A DNA stretch of 64,000 nt from Cupriavidus gilardii. GTDB lineage: Bacteria; Pseudomonadota; Gammaproteobacteria; Burkholderiales; Burkholderiaceae. The stretch covers positions 310,001-374,000 of the forward strand of contig NZ_JABTYE010000001.1 in assembly GCF_013314895.1 (NCBI RefSeq), read 5' to 3'. Positions within the stretch are counted from its first letter, which is position 1, and every line of letters begins with the position of its first letter. A program made the position numbers and the translations under genes. The notes beneath the pieces were generated by a model. That model was given only the letters and a program-made list of their open reading frames with translations, was not told where the DNA came from and ran no database searches. This document shows, one piece after another, positions 43,799 through 51,965 of the stretch.

Positions 43799-44776
43799 TT
43801 GTCCGAGTCTTCCGCCTCTGCCTTGCTCGCTCCGGTCGCTGCCGACATGCGCGCCGTCGATGCAGTCATCCGGCAGCGCCTGTCTTCCGAAGTGCCACTG
43901 ATCGAACAGATCGGCGAATACATCATCGGCGCGGGCGGCAAGCGCCTGCGTCCCGTGATCCTGCTGCTGTCGGCACGCGCCCTCGGCTATGACGGACACC
44001 GCCATCACGAACTGGCCGCGGTGGTGGAATTCATCCACACCGCCACGCTGCTGCACGACGACGTGGTGGACGAGTCCGAACTGCGGCGCGGCCGCCAGAC
44101 CGCCAACGCGGTGTTCGGCAATGCCGCCAGCGTGCTGGTCGGCGACTTCCTCTATTCGCGCGCCTTCCAGATGATGGTCGACGCCGGCAGCATGCGGATC
44201 ATGCAGATCCTGTCCGACGCGACCAATGTGATCGCCGAGGGCGAGGTCCTGCAGCTGCTCAACATGCACGACCCCGACGTCACGGTGGAGCGCTATCTGC
44301 AGGTGATCCGCTACAAGACCGCCAAGCTGTTCGAGGCCTCGGCCCAGCTCGGCGCGGTGCTGGCGGGCGCCGACGCGGCGATGGAAGAGGCCGCCGCAGA
44401 ATACGGCCGCCGCATCGGCACCGCCTTCCAGCTGATCGACGACATGCTCGACTACACCGCCAGCGCGGAGCAGATGGGCAAGAACGCCGGCGACGATCTG
44501 CGCGAGGGCAAGCCGACGCTGCCGCTGCTGCATCTGATGGAACATGGCACCGCCGAGCAACGCACGCTGGCGCGCGAGGCGATCGTCCAGGGCGGCACCG
44601 AACACTTCGACGCGGTGTTCTCGGCCATCCATCAATGCGGGGCCCTGGATGCGACCTTCGAGGCCGCAAAACGGGAGGCCGATGCAGCCGAACGTGCCGC
44701 AATGCAATTTCCCCCTTCACAACTGAAGGAAACGCTGATAAAGTTATGTGCTTTCTCGCTGCAACGTCAGTCCTGA
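43799..44776 (+). CDS. ispB: octaprenyl diphosphate synthase (trans-polyprenyl synthase)
   Basis: A 325-aa enzyme. The proposed start is TTG 43799 (SESSASALLAPVAADM), preceded by GGTGAT; a GTG three codons earlier is possible. FARM and SARM aspartate motifs are present: LLHDDVVD (Asp87, Asp88, Asp91) and LIDDMLD further on. GGKRLRPVILLLSA (46-59) is the allylic and pyrophosphate binding region. It makes the C40-type side chain of ubiquinone in the cytoplasm. Chain length cannot be certain from reading. It is followed by tRNA-Pro 20 nt downstream. Confidence 0.95.
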   Translation: MSESSASALLAPVAADMRAVDAVIRQRLSSEVPLIEQIGEYIIGAGGKRLRPVILLLSARALGYDGHRHHELAAVVEFIHTATLLHDDVVDESELRRGRQTANAVFGNAASVLVGDFLYSRAFQMMVDAGSMRIMQILSDATNVIAEGEVLQLLNMHDPDVTVERYLQVIRYKTAKLFEASAQLGAVLAGADAAMEEAAAEYGRRIGTAFQLIDDMLDYTASAEQMGKNAGDDLREGKPTLPLLHLMEHGTAEQRTLAREAIVQGGTEHFDAVFSAIHQCGALDATFEAAKREADAAERAAMQFPPSQLKETLIKLCAFSLQRQS

Positions 44777-44796
44777 CGCCGCAGCGGAAACAAAAA

Positions 44797-44873
44797 CGGG
44801 GTGTAGCTTAGCCTGGTAGAGCGCTACGTTCGGGACGTAGAGGCCGGAGGTTCGAATCCTCTCACCCCGACCA
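44797..44873 (+). tRNA. tRNA-Pro(CGG)
   Basis: A 77-nt cloverleaf: acceptor stem CGGGGTG/CACCCCG, D-arm with AGCCTGGTAGAGC, anticodon stem CTACG/CGTAG with loop TTCGGGA (anticodon CGG), T-arm GGAGGTTCGAATCCTCT, encoded CCA at the end. It reads CCG codons. Confidence 0.97.
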
Positions 44874-44882
44874 GTTTTTCCG

Positions 44883-44913
44883 AAAGGGCCGTGCAGCGAT
44901 GCACGGCCCTTTT
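44883..44913 (+). terminator. intrinsic terminator after tRNA-Pro
   Basis: Stem AAGGGCCGTGC/GCACGGCCCTT (11 bp), loop AGCGAT, followed by TTGCTTT. It begins 10 nt after the tRNA. The remaining spacer to pilB (to 45101) shows nothing I can identify. Confidence 0.88.
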
Positions 44914-45101
44914 GCTTTGGTGCTTTGCTCGTATCGCGTCGCCGGCGCCGCGTCATTTCGGCACGCTTTTGCGCAGGGACTTGGGCACGACCTTAGGCAG
45001 GTACGCGACATCGCGGTCCATTCCGTTTTGAGACTGCGCGCATTTCCGTCCGCGCCGCCGCATCGCACACTGGGCCCCTCCTCCACCGCCCCTGCCCCGC
45101 C

Positions 45102-46406
45102 ATGATCGCCACCGCCGACGCGCCGATCCAATACGACCCCGCCATGCCGTCGAGCGATGGCAGCCAGCGCGGCCAACGTGGTCCACGCGGCGGCGACGAG
45201 GTCGACGATGCGCCCGTGGTGCGCTTCGTCCAGAAGCTGCTGAGCGAAGCGTGCCGGCGCGGCGCCTCGGACCTGCACTTCGAACCGTACGAAGGCTTCT
45301 ACCGCGTGCGCTTTCGCATCGATGGGCTGCTGCACGAGGTCGCGCGTCCGCCGCTGGAAATACGCGACCGCATCGCGACGCGGATCAAGGTGCTGGCCCG
45401 GCTGGACATCGCCGAGAAGCGCGTGCCGCAGGATGGCCGCATGCGCTTTGTGATACCGCGGCGTGACGGCGAGGCGGCGCCCCCGGAAGGCGCAGCAGTA
45501 CGCGCGGTCGACCTGCGCGTATCGACGCTGCCGACGCTGTTCGGCGAGAAGATCGTGCTGCGCATGCTGGACGCCTCCAGCGTGCGGCTCGACATGGACG
45601 CCCTCGGCTTCGAAGCGGCGCAGCTTGCCGTGCTGCTCGAGCGTCTGCGCCGTCCGCACGGCATGGTGCTCGTCACCGGTCCAACGGGCAGCGGCAAGAC
45701 CGTCTCGCTGTACGCCTTCCTGAATCTGGTGAACCAGGACGAGCGCAATATCGCGACGGCCGAGGATCCGGCCGAGATCCAGCTGGCCGGCATCAACCAG
45801 GTCAATATCAACGACAAGGTCGGCCTGGGCTTTCCGACCGTGCTGCGCGCGTTGCTGCGTCAGGACCCGGACGTGATCATGGTCGGCGAAATCCGCGACG
45901 CAGAGACCGCCGACATCGCGGTCAAGGCCGCGCAGACCGGCCATCTGGTCTTGTCGACACTGCATACCAACGATGCGCCGAGCACGCTGACGCGCCTCGC
46001 GCAGCTTGGCACCGCACCGTTCCATCTGGCCGCCAGCGTGCTTGTCATCACCGCGCAGCGGCTGGCCCGCATGCTGTGCGTGTGCAAGCGACCCGGCCCG
46101 GTGCCGCTGGCCGCGTTGCGCGAGGCGGGCTGCACGGACTCCCTGCTCGACGGCGACTGGCAGCCCTGCCTGCCGGTCGGGTGCGCCGCCTGCCGCGGCA
46201 GCGGCTATCGCGGCCGCTGCGGCATCCATCAGGTGATGCCGGTCTCCGACGCGATGCAGGGCATCATCCTGTCGCGGGGCAGTGCGCGCGCGCTGGCACA
46301 GCAGGCGCGCCGCGAGGGCGTGCTATCGTTGCGCGAGGCCGGGCTGCTCAAGGTCAGGGCGGGCACGACCTCGCTGGCCGAGGTGCTGGCGACCACCAAT
46401 CCATAA
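45102..46406 (+). CDS. pilB: type IV pilus assembly ATPase, short form without the N-terminal regulatory domain
   Basis: A 434-aa GspE/PilB-family ATPase. The N2 domain (40-150; ASDLHFEPYEGFYRVRFRIDG) is followed by Walker A GPTGSGKT (193-200), the Asp box, Walker B, and HLVLSTLHTNDAP (His box). Four C-terminal cysteines (CVC, then GCAACRGSGYRGRCG) form the zinc site typical of PilB/GspE. Typical PilB has about 570 aa with an N-terminal MshEN domain that binds c-di-GMP; it is missing here. The enzyme powers pilin polymerisation from the cytoplasm. It is followed by pilC and pilD. No pilin gene lies nearby. Confidence 0.92.
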   Translation: MIATADAPIQYDPAMPSSDGSQRGQRGPRGGDEVDDAPVVRFVQKLLSEACRRGASDLHFEPYEGFYRVRFRIDGLLHEVARPPLEIRDRIATRIKVLARLDIAEKRVPQDGRMRFVIPRRDGEAAPPEGAAVRAVDLRVSTLPTLFGEKIVLRMLDASSVRLDMDALGFEAAQLAVLLERLRRPHGMVLVTGPTGSGKTVSLYAFLNLVNQDERNIATAEDPAEIQLAGINQVNINDKVGLGFPTVLRALLRQDPDVIMVGEIRDAETADIAVKAAQTGHLVLSTLHTNDAPSTLTRLAQLGTAPFHLAASVLVITAQRLARMLCVCKRPGPVPLAALREAGCTDSLLDGDWQPCLPVGCAACRGSGYRGRCGIHQVMPVSDAMQGIILSRGSARALAQQARREGVLSLREAGLLKVRAGTTSLAEVLATTNP

Positions 46407-46439
46407 CGACAATCCATAACGAAGATCGACCGAACGATC

Positions 46440-47564
46440 ATGCCATCCGGGTCCACCATGGCGGCCCCCGCACCGCGCGCCGCGGTCCGCCTTCCCGCGG
46501 TGGCGCGCACGACCGCGCCACCCCCATTCCGCGTCGACGACATTGCGCGCTTCACGCGGCAACTGTCGACGCTGCTGGACGCAAGCGTGCCGCTGCTGCC
46601 GGCGCTCGACATCATCGCGCGCGGCCATGGCGATCCCGCCTGGCGCCGCCTGCTGTCGCAACTGCGCGGCGACATCGAAAGCGGCAGCGGCCTGGCCCAG
46701 GCCATGCGCCGACATCCCCGCACGTTCGACGCGCTCTACTGCAATCTTGTCGACGCCGGCGAACAAGGCGGCGCGCTGGGCAGCATGCTCGACCGGCTGT
46801 GTGCCTGCCTGGAACAGTCGATTGCGCTGCGCCGCCAAGTACGGGCCGCGCTGCGCTATCCGATGGTGGTGCTGGCAGTCGCCGCCGCCGTGATGACGAT
46901 CCTGATGCTGTTCGTGATTCCCGCCTTCAAGCAGGTCTTTGTCGGCTTCGGTGCCGGCGCGCAACTGCCCGCGCCGACGCAATTCGTGATCGCGCTGTCC
47001 GATGGCCTTGTCGCGCACTGGCAGCTGCTGCTGGCACTGCCGCCGCTGGCGTGGCTGAGCCTGCGGCATGCGCTGCGCCGCTCGGCGCCGCTGCGCCATG
47101 CACGCGATCGGGCGCTGCTGCGCTTGCCGCTGGCCGGTCCGCTGCTCCGCAAGGCCGCAGTGGCGCGCTGGACGCGCACGCTGGCCACGCTGTCCGCCGC
47201 AGGCACGCCGCTGGTCGAGGCAATGGCGCTGGTCGCGGGGGCGGCCGGCAATCGCGTGTACCGCGACGCCACCCGGCAGATCGAACGCGCGGTGCGTTGC
47301 GGCGCCAGTCTGGCCACGGCGATGCGCGCCAGCGCCGTGTTCGACCCGATGGCGCTGCAGATGACCCGCATCGGCGAGGAATCGGGCGCGCTCGACACGA
47401 TGCTGCTGCATGTCGCGCAATGCTGCGAGCGTGAGGTCGACGAGGGCGTCGCCGCGGTCGCCGGCATGATCGAGCCGCTGATCGTCGTGGTGCTGGGCGT
47501 GCTGATCGGCGCGCTGGTGATCGCGATGTATCTGCCGATCTTCAAGCTGGCGCAGGTGGTCTGA
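46440..47564 (+). CDS. pilC: type IV pilus inner-membrane platform protein
   Basis: A 374-aa polytopic membrane protein with two T2SSF domains (about 40-160 and 240-365). FTRQLSTLLDASVPLLPALDIIARG is the cytoplasmic start of the first. RWTRTLATLSAAGTPLVEAM opens the second and is the family's clearest motif. Hydrophobic segments lie near 145-165, 190-210 and 345-368. It couples PilB to pilin assembly. It starts 33 nt after pilB; an alternative ATG six codons in is possible. Its stop is 1 nt from pilD. Confidence 0.93.
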   Translation: MPSGSTMAAPAPRAAVRLPAVARTTAPPPFRVDDIARFTRQLSTLLDASVPLLPALDIIARGHGDPAWRRLLSQLRGDIESGSGLAQAMRRHPRTFDALYCNLVDAGEQGGALGSMLDRLCACLEQSIALRRQVRAALRYPMVVLAVAAAVMTILMLFVIPAFKQVFVGFGAGAQLPAPTQFVIALSDGLVAHWQLLLALPPLAWLSLRHALRRSAPLRHARDRALLRLPLAGPLLRKAAVARWTRTLATLSAAGTPLVEAMALVAGAAGNRVYRDATRQIERAVRCGASLATAMRASAVFDPMALQMTRIGEESGALDTMLLHVAQCCEREVDEGVAAVAGMIEPLIVVVLGVLIGALVIAMYLPIFKLAQVV

Positions 47565-47565
47565 G

Positions 47566-48507
47566 ATGCAAGGCTTTCTGTCGAACTGGAACGCGGCCAT
47601 GCCGGCCGGTACCTGGACCATCGCCGCGCTGGCGGCCCTGCCGCCGTGGTTTCTGCTGAGCGCGACGGCGTTGCTCGGGCTGGTGGTCGGCAGCTTCCTG
47701 AACGTGGTCGTGCATCGGCTGCCGCGCATGATGGAGCGCGAGGAGGCGAACTATCTGGCCGCGCTGCGCCACGAGCCCGCGCCCTACCCCGAACGCTACG
47801 ACCTGATGGTGCCGCGCTCGTCGTGCCCGCATTGCGGCCATGCGATCGCGCCGTGGGAAAACATTCCGGTGCTGGGTTATCTGCTGCTGGGCGGGCGCTG
47901 CTCGGCCTGCAGCAAGCCGATCGGCCTGCGCTATCCCGCCGTCGAACTGGCCAGCGCGGCGCTGTGCGCGCTGGCGGCCTGGCATTTCGGGCCGACATGG
48001 CAGGCGCTGGCCGCCATGGTGCTGACCTGGTCGCTGCTGTCGCTGGCGCTGATCGATGCCGACACCCAACTGTTGCCCGACCAGATCACGCAGCCGCTGC
48101 TGTGGCTTGGCCTGCTGCTGAACCTGATGGGTCTGTTCGCACCGATCGCCGACGCGGTGATCGGCGCAGTCGCCGGCTATCTGCTGTTGTGGACCACCTA
48201 TTGGCTGTTCAAGCTGCTGCGCGGCAAGGAGGGCATGGGCTATGGCGACTTCAAGCTGATGGCCGCGCTCGGCGGCTGGTTCGGCTGGCAGGCGCTGCCG
48301 GCGCTGGTGCTGCTGTCGTCGGTGGTCGGACTGGTGTACGGTCTTGCCAAGATCGCGCTGCACCGACACGATCGCGATACGCCGTTCCCGTTCGGTCCGT
48401 TTATTGCCGGCGCCGGACTGCTGGTGCTGTTTGCCGGCGCGGACTGGCTGCTGCCGGCATTGGCGCCCGGCGCCGCGATCGAAGCAGGCGCCGTGATGAC
48501 CCGCTGA
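47566..48507 (+). CDS. pilD: prepilin peptidase/N-methyltransferase
   Basis: A 313-aa inner-membrane aspartyl protease. The N-terminal methylase-linked loop contains the four cysteines Cys87, Cys90, Cys112 and Cys115 (CPHC...CSAC). Catalytic Asp164/166 region ALIDADTQLLPDQI and Asp228 in GYGDFKLMA are the GxGD-type active site. Eight hydrophobic segments are seen. It cleaves and N-methylates type IV prepilins and pseudopilins, here for the PilB/PilC system next to it. The start ATG is 1 nt after the pilC stop. Confidence 0.96.
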   Translation: MQGFLSNWNAAMPAGTWTIAALAALPPWFLLSATALLGLVVGSFLNVVVHRLPRMMEREEANYLAALRHEPAPYPERYDLMVPRSSCPHCGHAIAPWENIPVLGYLLLGGRCSACSKPIGLRYPAVELASAALCALAAWHFGPTWQALAAMVLTWSLLSLALIDADTQLLPDQITQPLLWLGLLLNLMGLFAPIADAVIGAVAGYLLLWTTYWLFKLLRGKEGMGYGDFKLMAALGGWFGWQALPALVLLSSVVGLVYGLAKIALHRHDRDTPFPFGPFIAGAGLLVLFAGADWLLPALAPGAAIEAGAVMTR

Positions 48508-48554
48508 CGCCCGCCGTGCCCCACAGCGCTCGGCGGCACCCGACGCACTGACCA

Positions 48555-48585
48555 CCAACGCTACCCCAACGCCACCCCAACGCCC
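48555..48585 (+). repeat. 11-bp tandem array upstream of coaE
   Basis: Three phased units CCAACGCTACC, CCAACGCCACC, CCAACGCCCAC within the 93-nt pilD-coaE spacer. Confidence 0.85.
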
Positions 48586-48600
48586 ACTGCCTGGAGACAT

Positions 48601-49233
48601 ATGCTGGAAATCGGATTGACCGGAGGCATCGGCTCGGGCAAGAGCCGCGTCGCCGATCTGTTTGCCGAGCGCGGCGCCGCGCTGATCGATACCGATCTGA
48701 TCGCGCACGAGATCACCGCGCCCGGCGGCGCGGCGATTGCCGCGTTGGTCGAGGCCTTCGGCCCCACGTGCCTGCGCGCCGACGGCGCGATGGACCGCGA
48801 TGCGATGCGCGCGCTGGTGTTCTCCGATCCGACCGCCAAGGCGCGCCTCGAAGCGATCACGCATCCGCTGATCCGCGAGGTCACCGAACAGCGGGCCGCG
48901 CAGATCCGCGAGAGCGGCGCCCATCCCTATCTGATCCACGTGGTGCCGCTGCTGGTGGAGTCAGGCCGCTGGCGCGAGCGTGTCGATCGCGTGCTGGTGG
49001 TCGACTGCAGCGAAGCGACGCAGATTGCCCGCGTGATGGCGCGCAACGGCTTCTCGCGCGAGCAGGTCGAGGCCATCATGGCGAGGCAGGCCACGCGCGC
49101 GCAGCGGCTTGCGGTGGCCGACGATGTGATCGACAACGACGGCCCCGTCGAAGCGCTGCCCCCGCAGGTCGAAGCGCTCGATCGTCGCTATCGCGCGATG
49201 AAGCCCGCGTCGCCGACATCGGCCGCGGGCTGA
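48601..49233 (+). CDS. coaE: dephospho-CoA kinase
   Basis: A 210-aa enzyme with Walker A GGIGSGKS (8-15), [14 protein letters not shown] (about 30-45), and the lid/arginine region ([19 protein letters not shown]). It phosphorylates dephospho-CoA in the last step of CoA synthesis, in the cytoplasm. Its place after pilD is conserved in many beta- and gammaproteobacteria. Length is normal; a short Ala/Pro/Ser tail ends the protein. Confidence 0.97.
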   Translation: MLEIGLTGGIGSGKSRVADLFAERGAALIDTDLIAHEITAPGGAAIAALVEAFGPTCLRADGAMDRDAMRALVFSDPTAKARLEAITHPLIREVTEQRAAQIRESGAHPYLIHVVPLLVESGRWRERVDRVLVVDCSEATQIARVMARNGFSREQVEAIMARQATRAQRLAVADDVIDNDGPVEALPPQVEALDRRYRAMKPASPTSAAG

Positions 49234-49295
49234 ACCGCACCAGCGCACATCGCTGCGCATCAGGCGATCTCGAGGCCACCGTCGGCGGCGTTTCA

Positions 49296-49324
49296 TTGTC
49301 CTTGCGCGCGGTCTCGCATAGAAT
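49296..49324 (+). promoter_or_regulatory. putative sigma70 promoter of zapD
   Basis: TTGTCC (49296-49301) and TAGAAT (49319-49324) with exactly 17 nt between them. The leader would be about 150 nt. Confidence 0.7.
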
Positions 49325-49344
49325 GCGTTGGAATATGCTGCCAA

Positions 49345-49380
49345 GTGCATGCATACGGCCGCATGCGAGCTTCGCATGCA
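49345..49380 (+). other. ATG/GCATGC-rich palindrome cluster in the zapD leader
   Basis: GCATGCGA-GCT-TCGCATGC is a perfect 8-bp hairpin (49361-49379). It is preceded by TGCATGCA at 49347-49354, which can pair with parts of it. It lies about 20-55 nt downstream of the -10 box, inside the leader, so alternative foldings are possible. Confidence 0.5.
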
Positions 49381-49481
49381 TTCTGTACCGATCGCCTCGC
49401 GCGCCAGCCTGAGCCGATTCGTCTGTCGAATCCAGCACCGGGCCGGCAAGCTGGCCGACGCCGCGCTGCACGGACTTCCCC

Positions 49482-50240
49482 TTGATTCTGTACGAATATC
49501 CTTTCAACGAACGCATCAGGACACTCCTGCGTCTGGAGGACCTGTTCGATCGGCTGGAGTACTTTCTCGGACAGGAACATGCGCTGCAGCATCATGTCGC
49601 GCTGACCACGCTGTTCGAGATCATCGACGTCGCGGGCCGCGCCGATCTGAAAACCGATCTGATCAAGGAACTCGATCGCCAGCGACAGGCGCTGACCGCG
49701 CTGCGCTCGAGCCCGCAGATCGATCAGCAGACGCTGGACGCCGTGATTGGCGAGCTCGAGCAAGCCATCTCGCAACTGAACCAGACCGTCGGCAAGGCGG
49801 GCCAGCTGCTCACCGACAACGAGTGGCTGACCAGCATCCGCAGCCGCGCGATCATCCCCGGCGGCACCTGCGAATTCGACTTGCCGTCCTACTATGCCTG
49901 GCAGCATCGGCCGGCCGAGGAACGGCGCGCCGACATCCTGAAGTGGGTCCGTCCGCTGATTCCGCTGCGCGTTGGCACCGACGCGGTGCTGAAGCTGCTG
50001 CGCGAGTCCGGCCAGAGCGGCAAGGTGATCGCCACCGGCGGCAGCTATCAGCAGATGCTGTCCGGCCGCAGCTACCAGCTGATGCAGGTGCTGCTGGACG
50101 ATTCGCTGCTGGCCTTCATCCCCGAGATGAGCGCCAACAAGTACATGCTATGGGTGCGCTTCACCCAGCAGGATGGCGATATGCGACCGCGCTCGGTCGA
50201 TGCCGACATCCCCTTCCTGCTCAAACTCTGCAATTTCTGA
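49482..50240 (+). CDS. zapD: cell division protein ZapD
   Basis: A 252-aa protein with a TTG start at 49482, fixed by the invariant N-terminus [21 protein letters not shown]. The first half is helical and the second beta-rich, as in known ZapD structures. It binds the C-terminus of FtsZ and cross-links filaments at the Z-ring. Its gene lies about 9 kb from ftsZ. There is no Shine-Dalgarno site; the leader carries a hairpin cluster. Confidence 0.95.
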   Translation: MILYEYPFNERIRTLLRLEDLFDRLEYFLGQEHALQHHVALTTLFEIIDVAGRADLKTDLIKELDRQRQALTALRSSPQIDQQTLDAVIGELEQAISQLNQTVGKAGQLLTDNEWLTSIRSRAIIPGGTCEFDLPSYYAWQHRPAEERRADILKWVRPLIPLRVGTDAVLKLLRESGQSGKVIATGGSYQQMLSGRSYQLMQVLLDDSLLAFIPEMSANKYMLWVRFTQQDGDMRPRSVDADIPFLLKLCNF

Positions 50241-50246
50241 TTTGCC

Positions 50247-50435
50247 ATGCCATCCGTAGTCAAATGCCCGACCTGTGGCAAGGACGTGGTTTGGGCGCCG
50301 GAAAACAAGTTCCGCCCCTTCTGCTCCGAACGTTGCAAGCAAATCGACCTGGGGGCCTGGGCCAGCGAGAAGTACGTGATCGGCGGCAAGCCCGCCGACC
50401 CGAACGAGGACCAGCAGGATCAGAACGACGATTGA
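50247..50435 (+). CDS. yacG: DNA gyrase inhibitor YacG (zinc protein)
   Basis: A 62-aa zinc protein with four cysteines, Cys7 and Cys10 (CPTC), and Cys26 and Cys30 (FCSERC), plus [15 protein letters not shown], the YacG signature. It binds GyrB and inhibits gyrase in E. coli. It starts 6 nt after zapD, so both are co-transcribed. The final codons lie in an 11-bp tandem array. Confidence 0.95.
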   Translation: MPSVVKCPTCGKDVVWAPENKFRPFCSERCKQIDLGAWASEKYVIGGKPADPNEDQQDQNDD

Positions 50436-50492
50436 GCGACGCTTGAGGGACGACCGAGCGACGATTGAGCGACGACCGAGCGACGATCGGGT
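50427..50492 (+). repeat. 11-bp tandem array spanning the yacG stop codon
   Basis: GACGATTGAGC, GACGCTTGAGG, GACGACCGAGC, GACGATTGAGC, GACGACCGAGC, then GACGATCGGG. Units are strictly 11 bp. The first contains the yacG TGA (50433-50435), so the array runs through the stop. Confidence 0.9.
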
Positions 50493-50529
50493 CCCCGGCC
50501 GAACGTCTCGGCTCAGCCAGCGCTGATCC

Positions 50530-50934
50530 TCAGACCGCCTCTTCCCCCAACCACTCGACCACCGGAATCGTCGCCGGCAGCAAGGGGCCGACGCTGACGG
50601 GCACCTGTTCCCACGAGAAGGCCTGGCCTTCGCGCCCGACCGGCTCGCCCGACCAGCCGGTGACCTTGCAGAAGTGCAGCCGCACGTAGGCGTGCGGGTA
50701 ATCGTGCTCGAGCACGTGCCAGCGCGTCGAGGCCGTGATGTCCAGCCCCAGTTCCTCGTGCAGCTCGCGCGCCAGCGCCGCTTCGACGGACTCGCCCGCC
50801 TCGAGCTTGCCGCCCGGAAACTCCCAGTAGCCCTCGTAAGGCTTGCCGGCCGGCCGCTGCGCCAGCAGGAAGCGCCCGTCCGGGCGTACCAGCACGCCGA
50901 CCGCGACCTCGGTGACCTTGCGCCCGCCGCTCAT
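50530..50934 (-). CDS. mutT: MutT-type Nudix hydrolase (8-oxo-dGTP diphosphatase)
   Basis: A 134-aa protein; ATG at 50932-50934 overlaps the DUF815 stop by 4 nt. The Nudix box is GGKLEAGESVEAALARELHEELGL (about 38-61). VAVGVLVRPDGRFLLAQRPAGKPYEGYWEFPGG upstream matches MutT. It is expected to clear 8-oxo-dGTP in the cytoplasm. Other Nudix substrates are possible; the context (after argJ and the DUF815 ATPase) is the usual mutT context in Burkholderiaceae. Confidence 0.9.
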   Translation of the reverse strand: MSGGRKVTEVAVGVLVRPDGRFLLAQRPAGKPYEGYWEFPGGKLEAGESVEAALARELHEELGLDITASTRWHVLEHDYPHAYVRLHFCKVTGWSGEPVGREGQAFSWEQVPVSVGPLLPATIPVVEWLGEEAV

Positions 50935-51842
50935 GCCGGCTCGCCCTGGTGCGCGCCCGGATGGCCCCCGTAAGGCTTGCCGTGCTTGCCGCCCCAATCG
51001 CGCGCGAACTGCCAGGCGACCCGCCCGGAGCGCGAGCCGCGCTCCAGCGCCCACACCAGCGCATCGCCGCGCGCCGCCGCAATGTCGTCGTCGCTGCAGC
51101 CAAACTGGCGCAGCCAGTGCGCGACGATATTCAGGTATTCGTCCTGCTTCGGCGGATAGAACGACAGCCACAGGCCGAAACGCTCGGACAGCGAAATCTT
51201 TTCCTCGACCACCTCGCCCGGATGGATCTCGCCATCCGCCGTGTGCTGGTAGGTCTCGTTGTCCTTCATGTATTCGGGCAGCAGGTGGCGGCGGTTCGAT
51301 GTCGCATAGACCAGCACGTTGTCCGACTGCGCGGCGACCGAGCCGTCGAGCGCCGACTTCAGCGACTTGTAGCCCGATTCGCCATCCTCGAACGACAGGT
51401 CGTCGCAGAAGATCACGAAGCGTTCCGGCCGCTGCGTCAGCTGCTCGACGATATCGCCCAGATCGCCGAGATCGGCCTTGTCGACTTCGACCAGGCGCAG
51501 CCCCTCGCCGACGAAGGCGTTCAGGCAGGCTTTGATCAGCGACGACTTGCCGGTGCCGCGCGCGCCGGTCAGCAGCACGTTGTTGGCCGGCAGCTTGTGT
51601 ACGAACTGGCGCGTATTGGCGACGATGGCGTCCTTCTGACGCTCGATGTTCTTCAGGTCGTCCAGATGGATCGGCGGCAGCTGGCGGATTGCCTGCAGAT
51701 AGCCGATATTGCCGAACAGACTCTGCCGCTTGCGCCAGCGGAAGGCGACCGCTTGCTGCCAGTCCGCCTCGGTCAGCTGCGGCGGCAGCCACTGTTCGAG
51801 CCGGGCGAGAAATTGATCGAGACGGGAGGCGAGATCGGACAT
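50931..51842 (-). CDS. DUF815 AAA-type ATPase
   Basis: A 303-aa protein; the ATG at 51840-51842 (MSDLASRLDQFLARLEQWLP) gives the usual length. An N-terminal helical part (1-65) precedes the ATPase core with Walker A GARGTGKSS (93-101) and Walker B FVIFCDDLSF (about 143-152). YATSNRRHLLPEYM (sensor I) follows. The family is widespread and of unknown function. It is cytoplasmic by sequence and lies in an argJ-DUF815-mutT run, with a stop/start overlap with mutT. Confidence 0.92.
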   Translation of the reverse strand: MSDLASRLDQFLARLEQWLPPQLTEADWQQAVAFRWRKRQSLFGNIGYLQAIRQLPPIHLDDLKNIERQKDAIVANTRQFVHKLPANNVLLTGARGTGKSSLIKACLNAFVGEGLRLVEVDKADLGDLGDIVEQLTQRPERFVIFCDDLSFEDGESGYKSLKSALDGSVAAQSDNVLVYATSNRRHLLPEYMKDNETYQHTADGEIHPGEVVEEKISLSERFGLWLSFYPPKQDEYLNIVAHWLRQFGCSDDDIAAARGDALVWALERGSRSGRVAWQFARDWGGKHGKPYGGHPGAHQGEPA

Positions 51843-51927
51843 GGCGGCAATCCGGAAAGGCGGGGGATGGGAGACGCGGAACGGCGAGGCGAGCAGGATG
51901 GGCCGGTGCCGGGCCCTTGCCGTGGGC

Positions 51928-51953
51928 GATGCCTTGCCAGGCGGCAAGGCATC
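51928..51953. other. perfect hairpin between argJ and the DUF815 gene
   Basis: GATGCCTTGCC-AGGC-GGCAAGGCATC: 11-bp arms, 4-nt loop, no T-tract. It begins 12 nt after the argJ stop on the minus strand. Likely an mRNA 3'-end or processing hairpin rather than a terminator. Confidence 0.6.
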
Positions 51954-51965
51954 GTCTGGCAACAA

